From: Anaerolineae bacterium
Lineage (GTDB): Bacteria > Chloroflexota > Anaerolineae > 4572-78 > J111
Length of the DNA: 64,000 nucleotides
Direction: 5' to 3'
NCBI GenBank assembly: GCA_022071955.1
Contig: JAJVIM010000003.1
Span: forward strand, 310,001-374,000
The notes below the pieces were generated by a model. The model saw nothing but the letters and a program-made list of their open reading frames with translations, searched no databases and was not told where the DNA came from. Shown here piece after piece: positions 42,478 to 50,390 of this stretch; within the stretch, counting starts at the first letter, position 1; every line of letters begins with the position of its first letter. Both the position numbers and the translations under genes were made by a program.

Positions 42478-44910
42478 GTGAGCACCCATCTGATAAATTT
42501 ACTTCTGGTTGAAGATAACCCCGGTGATGTCCGCCTGGTTAGAGAAATGCTGGCCGAGGCCGGCAGTAGCAATGCTGAAGCAGCCTTTAAAATAACCCAC
42601 AAGGGCCGGTTGGACCAGGCTTTGGCCGCGGTCAACACCGACCAGTTTGACCTTGTTTTACTGGATTTATCCCTGCCAGACAGCCACGGGCTGGAAACAT
42701 TTTACCAGATGCTCAACGCCGTTAATGAACTGCCGCTGGTGATTTTGAGCGGCCTGGGTGACGAAAAAGTAGCCGTTGAAGCAGTTCATGCCGGTGCTCA
42801 GGATTACCTGGTTAAAGGCAGTATGAATGAGTTCTCGCTGCCCAGGGCCATCCGCTACGCCATTGAGCGCAACCACACCGAACGCGATTTGCGCCGCCGC
42901 AACCGTGCACTGGCGTTACTCAACAAAATTATTGCCGCCTCCGCCGTTATCCTAAAACCGGAAGAAATTCTTGAAATCGCTTGCAAGGAACTGGCCGAAA
43001 CATTTGATATGCCGCGCGCCGTCGCCACGTTGTTGAACGACGATAAAACAAATGCTGTAGTCGTGGCGCAATATTCGGCACAGGAAGAGTTTATGGCCCT
43101 CGGCATAACCATATCGCTCACCGAGAATCCTGCCCTCCAACGTTTGCTTAACTATCAGGGGCCGCTGATGATCACAGACACTCGCAGCGACTTGCGGCTG
43201 ACAGCACTTTACAACCTGCTGGACAAGTTTGGTGTTGTCTCGCTGCTCGTGCTGCCGCTGCGCATCCGCGATGAGGTGATCGGCAGCCTTTCATTGCAGT
43301 CCTCGGTGCCGCGCGCGTTTTCCACAGAAGAACTTGATCTGGCCTGGAGCGTGGCCGATCAGGTAGCGTTGTCGCTGGCCCGTGTTAAGCTCGATCAGGA
43401 ACGCCAGCTTTTGAGCACAGCGGTGAACAAAACTGCCGAAAATGTAATTATTACCGACGCCGATGGGACAATTGTCTACGTTAACCAGGCCTTTGAACAT
43501 ACCACCGGTTACACCAGAGCCGAAGCCGTTGGCCACAACCCGCGCCTCCTGAAAAGTGGACATCAGCCCCCAGAATTTTACCACCAGTTGTGGACCACAA
43601 TCAAAAATGGCCAGGTTTGGCACGGGCGCTTTGTTAACCAGAAAAAGGACGGCACCCTTTATACAGAAGATGCCACCATTACCCCGGTGTCCGATTCCAG
43701 CGGCCAGATTGTTAATTTTGTGGCCGTAAAACGTGACATTACCAACGAATTGCAGCGAGAGGCGCAATATCTGCAGGCGCAAAAAATGGAGGCCATCGGC
43801 CGGCTGGCGGGGGGCGTAGCCCACGATTTTAACAATTTACTGACCGTGATTACCGGTTACGCCGAAATATCTCTGCTCAACCAAACCGAACCGGACGATC
43901 CGCTGCAAAAAAATCTGGAAGAAATTGTAAAAGCCAGCGAACGCGCAGCTAATCTTACCCGCCAGTTGCTCGCCTTTAGCCGCAAACAGATTATCCAGCC
44001 TGTTGCGCTCAACCTTAACGATAGTATCAGCGACATCAGCAAAATGCTGCAACGCCTCATTGGCGAAGATGTTGAACTGGTCACATTGCCGGGTAAAGAT
44101 TTGGGTACAATCAAAGCCGATCCGGGTCAGATTGAGCAGATATTAATGAACCTGGCTATTAATTCCCGTGACGCGATGCCGCACGGCGGTAAACTGACCA
44201 TTGAAACGGCCAATGTTTATCTGGACCAAACCTACACCAGCCAACACATTGATGTTAAACCCGGCCAGTACGTACTGCTGGCTGTCTCTGATACCGGCAT
44301 TGGAATGGACGCCGAGACACAAGCAAGAATTTTTGAGCCCTTTTTTACTACCAAAGACAAAGAAAAAGGAACAGGTTTGGGCCTGGCCACCGTGTACGGC
44401 ATCGTCAAACAAAATAGCGGGCACGTTTGGGTTTACAGCGAACTCGGACGTGGCACAACCTTTAAAGTCTATCTGCCTCAATTTAAGCGCGCAGCCATAC
44501 TCGCCGGTCAACAATATCAAACCCAATCCATCGCCGACGGCACCGAGACTATTCTTGTGATTGAGGATGAGGCGCCGGTTAGAAAATTGGTTTACTATAC
44601 TCTGCAGGAAAAAGGATACACTGTACTGGAAGCCGAAAACGGCCACGAGGCCGTTCAACTGTGCCGGCAGTATCAGGAACCAATTCACTTAATTCTGACG
44701 GATGTGGTGATGCCCGGCGGGTTGGTCGGCAGCCAGCTTATCCAACAGTTGCTATCGTTGCATCCGGAAATGAAAGTGCTTTATATGTCTGGCTATCCCG
44801 ACAGGAGTATAATTCATCACGGCATTCTGGCAGATGGAAGTGCCTTTCTGCAAAAACCCTTTACCCCCACCAACCTCACCCGCAAAGTGCGGACCGTCCT
44901 CGATGGCTAA
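42478..44910 (+). CDS. Hybrid sensor histidine kinase (REC-GAF-PAS-HisKA-HATPase-REC)
   Basis: An 810-residue soluble hybrid kinase. N-terminal receiver (LVEDNPGDVRLV, LVLLDLSLPDSHG), a short coil, GAF (about 155-310), PAS (about 320-440, DADGTIVYVNQAF), HisKA with GVAHDFNNLLTVITG (phospho-His), ATP-binding domain (DTGIGMDAE, FFTTKDKEKGTGLGLATVYG) and C-terminal receiver (LILTDVVMPGG). The start is a GTG at 42478 with AAAGGAGG seven bases before; an upstream GTG at 42418 lacks such a site. The kinase-to-receiver half is closely similar to the protein at 12637. It closes the second signalling cassette and would receive phosphate from the CheY-like protein before it. Confidence 0.9.
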   Translation: MSTHLINLLLVEDNPGDVRLVREMLAEAGSSNAEAAFKITHKGRLDQALAAVNTDQFDLVLLDLSLPDSHGLETFYQMLNAVNELPLVILSGLGDEKVAVEAVHAGAQDYLVKGSMNEFSLPRAIRYAIERNHTERDLRRRNRALALLNKIIAASAVILKPEEILEIACKELAETFDMPRAVATLLNDDKTNAVVVAQYSAQEEFMALGITISLTENPALQRLLNYQGPLMITDTRSDLRLTALYNLLDKFGVVSLLVLPLRIRDEVIGSLSLQSSVPRAFSTEELDLAWSVADQVALSLARVKLDQERQLLSTAVNKTAENVIITDADGTIVYVNQAFEHTTGYTRAEAVGHNPRLLKSGHQPPEFYHQLWTTIKNGQVWHGRFVNQKKDGTLYTEDATITPVSDSSGQIVNFVAVKRDITNELQREAQYLQAQKMEAIGRLAGGVAHDFNNLLTVITGYAEISLLNQTEPDDPLQKNLEEIVKASERAANLTRQLLAFSRKQIIQPVALNLNDSISDISKMLQRLIGEDVELVTLPGKDLGTIKADPGQIEQILMNLAINSRDAMPHGGKLTIETANVYLDQTYTSQHIDVKPGQYVLLAVSDTGIGMDAETQARIFEPFFTTKDKEKGTGLGLATVYGIVKQNSGHVWVYSELGRGTTFKVYLPQFKRAAILAGQQYQTQSIADGTETILVIEDEAPVRKLVYYTLQEKGYTVLEAENGHEAVQLCRQYQEPIHLILTDVVMPGGLVGSQLIQQLLSLHPEMKVLYMSGYPDRSIIHHGILADGSAFLQKPFTPTNLTRKVRTVLDG

Positions 44911-44968
44911 CAGCAAAAACCTCAAGGCCGGTATCACCCGGACTCTAACTGTTTTCTAAGAAATTTCT

Positions 44969-44998
44969 TTGCCACTTAACACAAACTATTGCTAAAAT
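44969..44998 (+). promoter_or_regulatory. Probable promoter of the SARP-type regulator
   Basis: TTGCCA at 44969-44974 and TAAAAT at 44993-44998 are 18 bases apart; initiation near 45005 gives a 30-base leader. Confidence 0.4.
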
Positions 44999-45035
44999 AG
45001 AATGTATCTGTGGCGCAGGCCAAAAGGGTTTTTGC

Positions 45036-48000
45036 ATGCCTCATCTCTCGCTGGCTTTGCTTGGCGGTTTTGAAGTAACGATAGATGGCGAACCAATCAC
45101 CGCGTTTGACACCAATAAAGTGCGGGGATTGCTCGCCTTTTTGGCCGTTGAATCTGCCCGGCCCTATCGCCGAACCGAATTGGCGGCGATGTTGTGGCCT
45201 GATTTACCGGAAAAAAAGGCCGCCCACAATTTCAGCCAAACCCTGCTCCGTTTGCGCCGCGCTCTCCGGGATGACCAATCCGCGCCCCAACCCTTCTTAT
45301 TGATATCCAGCCAGGAAGTTCAGTTTAATCCGCGCAGCAACTATCAGCTTGATGTGGCGCGTTTTAGAGAACTGCTCCAGGCGCAGCGCCAACATTACCA
45401 CTCTCATCCCCAAACCTGCCAGCTTTGCATACAGTGGCTGCAACAGGCAGCCACTCTTTACCGCGGCGACTTGCTGGCCGGGTTGTTGGTACGCGACAGT
45501 GTTGGCTTTGAAGAGTGGCGGCTGGTTTTGCAGGAAATGCTGCATGCCCAGGCGCTGGAGGCGCTGGCTCAGTTATCTGCCCACTATGAGCAACTGGGCG
45601 CATATGAACAGGTTCAGGATTATGCGCGACGCCAGGTGGCGATGGAGCCGTGGAGCGAGCAAGCGCACCTGCAATTAATGCGGGCGCTGGCCTTATCCGG
45701 CCAATCGGCCGCCGCCCTTGAGCAGTACCAAACATATTGCCAAATTCTGGATACAGAATTAGGTCTTGCGCCATCGGCGGAAGCAACCGTGCTGTATCAA
45801 AAAATCCTTTCCGGTGAGCTTGTCAAACAGGAAGAGACACAAACCGGCCCGCATAAAACGGACGAGCCGGTCTGGGTATCCGGGCAGGGCGAAGTCCGCC
45901 AGGTTACGGCGATGGTGTGTGGCCCGGCAGATGTAACCACTTATGACGACCCCGAAGCATTGCACGAACAGCTAGCCGTTTGCACCCTGCATTGCGAGCA
46001 TATCCTCAGCCGCTTTGGCGGCTACCGGGCCCAGCGCCACGGAACTGAGTGCGTGGTCTACTTTGGCTATCCCCAGGCCTACGAAGATGCCGCCCGCCGC
46101 GCGGTTCGCGCTGCGCTGGAAATCACTACGGCCCTGAAAAATAACGATGATGTGCGCATTGGCATTCATACCGGCGAAATAGTGGTGGGTGAACGGCGCG
46201 GGCCGGGCTGGCAAAATCGGGATTTGCTGGGTAACGTGCCAAATGTGGCGCGCCTCTGCCGGAATCTGGCCCAACCGGATTCGATTTTGATTACAGAGTC
46301 CACCCATCATCTGGTGCAGGATTGGTTTGACTGCCAAATACTGGGGGCGCACACCGGAGCCACTCTGCCGCGTCCAATTGAACTATATCACGTGCAGCGA
46401 GAAAACAGCACGCAGAAGAATCGCTTTAACCGGTTGCGGCAGGCGCAGCACCTGACAATTTTTGTGGGCCGCGAGCCTGAAGTTAAACAGTTACGAGCTT
46501 TCCAAGATAAGGCCTGGCAGGGACACGGCCAGGTAATTTTGCTCAATGGCGAACCGGGGATTGGTAAATCGCGCCTGGTGTGGGAATTAAAGCGCCAAGT
46601 TCTGGCCCACGTTGATGAGCCAATCGCTGAGCCGGTATTGCCTGCTCAAGTTCAGCCGGCCCTTTGGTTAGAGAGCCACTGCACGCCCTATTTTCAAAAT
46701 ACCAACCTGCATCCCCTGATCAACCTGCTTGAACAACTTTTGGGGTTTGCCGCCAACGACACCCCGGAAACCAGGCGAGACAAACTTATCCACACCCTCA
46801 CCCAAACCGACCTGGCCCACCCCGCGGCCGTGTGGCTGCTATCGCTGTTGCTTGGGCTGCCCACCGATTCGCCCGCCCCGCAGACAATCACCCCGGAACA
46901 GCAGGAACGAATGCGTGAGGTATTTGTCGCCCTGCTGCAAAAACAGGCGGCCCGGCGGCCAATGGTGCTGGTCATCGAAGACCTCCACTGGAGCGATCCG
47001 ACGACCATCGACTGGCTGGATCGCTCGTTTAACTCACTCGCGGCCATCCCCTGCCTGCTGCTGCTCACCTTTCGCCCCCAATTCAAATCTCCGTGGCTGC
47101 CGCGAGCGCACGTGCATCCGCTTAATCTGGGGCGATTGAACCCGGCCCAGGCAGAGCAGATTGTGGCAAATCTGGTTGTTAACAGGGCGCTGCCCGAAAC
47201 CACACGCTGCCGGATTGTGGCTCAAACGGATGGCATTCCCCTCTTTGTTGAAGAATTAACCAAAACACTGCTGGAAGAAGCCGATGATTTAGCCGGAGCA
47301 GGCGTTGAAGCAAAGGAACAGTCAAAGATACCGGCTACCCTGCGAGACGCAATGATGGCCCGCCTTGACCATTTGGGCGCGGCCAAAGAAACTGCTCAGT
47401 GGGCCGCCGCTTTGGGGCGCGAGTTTTTATACCCTGTTCTGCACGCCGTTACCGGATTTGACGAAAAACGTTTGCAGCGTGATTTAACCAGACTCAGCGA
47501 GGCCGAACTGGTTTTCCGGCCAGACCAACCGGCACACCTTCAATACATGTTCAAACACTCTCTGATTCAGGAAGCGGCGTATGCCTCGCTGCCCAAACGT
47601 ATCCGCCGCCGCTATCACCAGCAAATTGCCGAGACGCTGGAAGCGCATTTTCCCCAAACTATTGAAACTATGCCAGAAATTTTGGCTCAACATTATATGC
47701 AGGCCGGTTCAAACCGGCAGGCGGTTGACTATTGGCTGCTGGCCGGCGAACGCGCCACCACCCAGGGGGCAACGCTGGAAGCCCAAACTTTCTTTGATCG
47801 AGCCATAAAATTGATTGAGCCGGCCAACTCTAACCAGCGCTGGCGGGCCTTGTGCGGACGAGAGACGGTGCTCAGTTTGCGCGAGGAACGCCCGGCGCAG
47901 CAGGAAGACATCAATGCGTTACTGGAGCTGGCAGAAGTTCTTGATGATGACACGCGGCGAGCGCAGGCATTTATGCGCCAAACGCAGTATGGTTTGCGGC

Positions 48001-49040
48001 TAAAAGATTTTCAACTCATGTTGCGCGCCGTCGAAGCGGCGCTCTCTGCGGCGACCCGGGCGGGCAACCGCACGCTCGAGGTGCAGGCGTTGTCGAGCAA
48101 GGTAACAGCCCTGGCCTATATTGGGACGTGGGCCGCCGCGCAAGAGGCGGTTGATAAAGCTCTGGAACGGCTGCCAGCCGTAGCGGATAACGTGATACGG
48201 GCTTATGCCCTGGGAGATATGGCATTTTACTACTCCCGGGTAGGCAATTCATCGCGCGCACTGTTGCTAATGCAGCAGGGCGCAGAAGCGGCGCGGCGGG
48301 CGGGCAATCGCCACAAAGAGAGCCGGCTGGATGTAAATATCGGTTTTGTCAATATCCAACTGGGTCGTTACACCGCCGCCCGGGCCGCGTTTGAAAATGG
48401 CCTGGCCCTTGCCGAAGCCATTGGCGACCGGGCCTTGCAAAACAGCCACAGGTACAACCTGAGCTACGTATACTGGTGCGAAGGTAACCGGGAACTGGCG
48501 CGAACTGTTGGGGAACAGGCGCTGCAAGAATTTAGAACAACCGTCCACAACACGCTTGGCCACGCCAGTTGCCTGACCTACCTGGGAATTTATCTGGAAG
48601 AAGCCGGGGATTTAGACACTGCTGCGGCTTATCTGGCTCAGGCTAATGCACTGCACGCCAGCATTGGAGTAAACTCTTACAGAATGGAAACGCAGGCAGT
48701 AACAGCCCGCGTTGCATTGGCCCAGGGACAAAAGAAGCAGGCGCAGAATTTAGCCCTGGAGGTGTGGGCTTATTTGAGTGAACAAGGCGTGGAAGGAATG
48801 GACTTTCCTTCCACGGTTTATGGCTGCGTGGCCGATGTTTTTAATGCCGTCACAATGCCTGCCACGCGGCCCTCGGCGAGCGAAGTAATTGAAGCAGGCT
48901 ACCGTGAACTGATGCAGAGCGCCGACAAGATCAGCAACCCCGAATGGCGTCAATCGTTCCTTGAAAATGTGGCCGGCAACCGGGCAATTGTAAAACGCTG
49001 GGAGCAGTTAAAAAATAATCTCCTGCACGTTAAAGGTTAA
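45036..49040 (+). CDS. AfsR/SARP-type regulator with pseudo-cyclase, ATPase and TPR domains
   Basis: A 1334-residue regulator. Residues 1-95 are an OmpR-type winged helix (LALLGGFEVTIDGEPI, RRTELAAMLWPD), 100-255 the BTAD helical domain, 285-460 a class III adenylate-cyclase-like domain, 475-760 an AAA_16/STAND ATPase (FVGREPEVKQL, Walker A GEPGIGKSRL, Walker B VLVIEDLHWSD), and about 900-1320 TPR repeats. In the cyclase part VTAMVCGPADVTTY stands where VTVLFADIVGFT is usual and HGTECVVYFGYP where GDGVMAYFG is usual, so both metal-binding Asp positions are changed; it probably binds rather than makes nucleotide. STAND regulators of this kind activate transcription after ligand binding by the TPR part. 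It follows the hybrid kinase by 126 bases with its own promoter; a link to the signalling cassette is possible. Confidence 0.9.
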   Translation: MPHLSLALLGGFEVTIDGEPITAFDTNKVRGLLAFLAVESARPYRRTELAAMLWPDLPEKKAAHNFSQTLLRLRRALRDDQSAPQPFLLISSQEVQFNPRSNYQLDVARFRELLQAQRQHYHSHPQTCQLCIQWLQQAATLYRGDLLAGLLVRDSVGFEEWRLVLQEMLHAQALEALAQLSAHYEQLGAYEQVQDYARRQVAMEPWSEQAHLQLMRALALSGQSAAALEQYQTYCQILDTELGLAPSAEATVLYQKILSGELVKQEETQTGPHKTDEPVWVSGQGEVRQVTAMVCGPADVTTYDDPEALHEQLAVCTLHCEHILSRFGGYRAQRHGTECVVYFGYPQAYEDAARRAVRAALEITTALKNNDDVRIGIHTGEIVVGERRGPGWQNRDLLGNVPNVARLCRNLAQPDSILITESTHHLVQDWFDCQILGAHTGATLPRPIELYHVQRENSTQKNRFNRLRQAQHLTIFVGREPEVKQLRAFQDKAWQGHGQVILLNGEPGIGKSRLVWELKRQVLAHVDEPIAEPVLPAQVQPALWLESHCTPYFQNTNLHPLINLLEQLLGFAANDTPETRRDKLIHTLTQTDLAHPAAVWLLSLLLGLPTDSPAPQTITPEQQERMREVFVALLQKQAARRPMVLVIEDLHWSDPTTIDWLDRSFNSLAAIPCLLLLTFRPQFKSPWLPRAHVHPLNLGRLNPAQAEQIVANLVVNRALPETTRCRIVAQTDGIPLFVEELTKTLLEEADDLAGAGVEAKEQSKIPATLRDAMMARLDHLGAAKETAQWAAALGREFLYPVLHAVTGFDEKRLQRDLTRLSEAELVFRPDQPAHLQYMFKHSLIQEAAYASLPKRIRRRYHQQIAETLEAHFPQTIETMPEILAQHYMQAGSNRQAVDYWLLAGERATTQGATLEAQTFFDRAIKLIEPANSNQRWRALCGRETVLSLREERPAQQEDINALLELAEVLDDDTRRAQAFMRQTQYGLRLKDFQLMLRAVEAALSAATRAGNRTLEVQALSSKVTALAYIGTWAAAQEAVDKALERLPAVADNVIRAYALGDMAFYYSRVGNSSRALLLMQQGAEAARRAGNRHKESRLDVNIGFVNIQLGRYTAARAAFENGLALAEAIGDRALQNSHRYNLSYVYWCEGNRELARTVGEQALQEFRTTVHNTLGHASCLTYLGIYLEEAGDLDTAAAYLAQANALHASIGVNSYRMETQAVTARVALAQGQKKQAQNLALEVWAYLSEQGVEGMDFPSTVYGCVADVFNAVTMPATRPSASEVIEAGYRELMQSADKISNPEWRQSFLENVAGNRAIVKRWEQLKNNLLHVKG

Positions 49041-49059
49041 CTGCCTTGCCTACGTATTT

Positions 49060-49601
49060 CTGGGCCGGGCTAACCAGACCAACCTGCGTTTTTCCCCTCA
49101 TGCTGCCGTAACAGCCCAAACCAGCGATCCCGCCCCAGCCACAGCGACTGCTGCTGATACCAGGCCTGTCGGTTCAGCCCAGCCAGCTACAGATGGCCTC
49201 GACTGTCACCGGTTGGGGTTGTTCGTTCTGCCGCGCGACCGCCTGGCTGATGATGTCCTGTCGGTCTTTTTTTTCACTGGTTTACCACTGCGCTGTTCCA
49301 CCACCGTGATCGTGCTTTCCAGCATCAGTTTGTCCAGCGATAGTTACACTACCAGCTTTTCCAGCGCGGCAATCCGTTCCTGTAAGGCTTGTACCTCCGG
49401 GGTGCGGCTGGTCTCTGGTTCGGTCATGGGGCTTTGGCCTCCGGCGGGTCGGTTGAATTGTTTGAGCCAGCGCCGGATGGTTGGCCCTTGCGGGATGCCG
49501 TACTTCCGCTGCAAGGCTGCAAAAGTCGCACCGCGCTCATATTCTTGCACCACTTGTCGTTTGAAGGCCAGACTATACTTGTTTTTCTCTTGACTTGCCA
49601 T
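49060..49601 (-). pseudogene. IS3-family transposase remnant (orfA and start of orfB)
   Basis: The minus strand reads an orfA: MASQEKNKYSLAFKRQVVQE, GATFAALQRKYGIPQGPTIR (HTH) and ALQERIAALEKLVV, then a TAA, then in the same frame LSLDKLMLESTITVVEQRSG, the usual orfA end. In a shifted frame DIISQAVARQNEQPQPVTVE and AICSWLG resemble the start of orfB, with a further stop. The DDE catalytic part is missing and no terminal inverted repeats were found. It separates the SARP gene from the PTS operon. Confidence 0.75.
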
Positions 49602-49676
49602 TCCCTTTGTCCTGTTTTTCGTCTGTCTTTGTAAATTTTATTCAGGATGGATCACCAATGAAATTACTAAAAAAGA

Positions 49677-49705
49677 TTGACAAACACTCAAACCCGTGAT
49701 ATAGT
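49677..49705 (+). promoter_or_regulatory. Consensus sigma-70 promoter of the ROK gene/PTS operon
   Basis: TTGACA (49677-49682) and TATAGT (49700-49705) are spaced by exactly 17 bases. The start point falls at about 49712, at the first base of the palindromic operator, so a bound repressor would block initiation. Confidence 0.75.
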
Positions 49706-49712
49706 ACAGCTA

Positions 49713-49739
49713 CTTTGTAAGTTAAATTAACTTACAAAG
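49713..49739. promoter_or_regulatory. Palindromic ROK-type operator O1
   Basis: A perfect 27-base palindrome with arms CTTTGTAAGTTAA and TTAACTTACAAAG around a single A. ROK repressors such as NagC and XylR bind AT-rich palindromes of this type. It overlaps the transcription start of the ROK gene, which predicts autorepression. Confidence 0.8.
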
Positions 49740-49753
49740 ATTGTGAACTACTA

Positions 49754-50330
49754 ATGATTATCAATAAAAAACTGACCCGTAAAACCACCAAAATCCACAA
49801 CCGCCGGCTGACTCTGAAAACCATTTATGATCACCAGGAAATCAGCCGGGCAGACGTGGCCCGCCTCACTCGTCTGGCGCGGCCAACTGTCTCCAGCGCT
49901 GTAGCTGAACTGATTGAAGAGGGGCTGGTTGAAGAAACGCGGCAGGGGCCTTCGGCTGGGGGTAAACCCCCCATCTATCTTCGGGTGGTGCCCACCTCCC
50001 GCTCCCTGATCGGCGTGGACCTGGTCAGCGATGCGTTTCGGGGGGGCGTACTTGACCTGCGGGGAAAACTTTTGAGCAGTTCCTCTCTACCTGTTAACGA
50101 TCAGGACGGTGAACTGGCGCTGGAATTGGCTTATGCGCTCATCGACCAGTTGCTGCGTCAGTTTGCGCCCACCAGCGAGGCCATTGATCTGCCCGCCATT
50201 CAGCAGGCTTTTTTGGCCGGGGATGAAGGGGTACAGCAGATCATCGGGGATGTTGGCCGGTTTCTGGGCACACAGCGTTATCATGGGCGCGGGTGCCATT
50301 CTCCTGGCTGAGGAATTAAGTTTGGTCTAA
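49754..50330 (+). pseudogene. ROK-family repressor with large internal deletion and 3' frameshift
   Basis: The open frame 49754-50311 gives 185 residues instead of about 390. The N-terminal winged HTH is complete (TLKTIYDHQEISRADVARLT, RPTVSSAVAELIEEGLVEET, GPSAGGKPPIYLRV), followed by the start of the ROK domain (IGVDLVSDAFRGGVLDLRGK). The middle of the ROK fold, including the sugar/ATP site and the zinc motif, is missing, and the frame resumes at AFLAGDEGVQQIIGDVGRFL. The true C-terminus, HSVIMGAGAILLAEELSLV, is in another frame ending at 50330. It may still make a DNA-binding fragment that cannot sense sugar. It lies between the two operators. Confidence 0.8.
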
Positions 50331-50346
50331 TTTTTTTTAAATAGGA

Positions 50347-50373
50347 CTTTGTAAGTTAAATTAACTAACAAAC
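50347..50373. promoter_or_regulatory. Palindromic ROK-type operator O2
   Basis: CTTTGTAAGTTAAATTAACT continues AACAAAC; it equals O1 except at three bases of the right arm (TTAACTAACAAAC). It lies 17 bases before the start codon of the PTS fusion gene, so the same repressor should act on both sites. A T-rich run and TAAATA at about 50330-50343 could supply a weak promoter. Confidence 0.75.
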
Positions 50374-50390
50374 AGAAAGGGGAGTTCATA

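Noticed and set aside
49389..49634. Plus-strand small frames across 49.2-49.6 kb
   Set aside because: The minus strand reads a clear IS3 orfA here, so these are its shadows.
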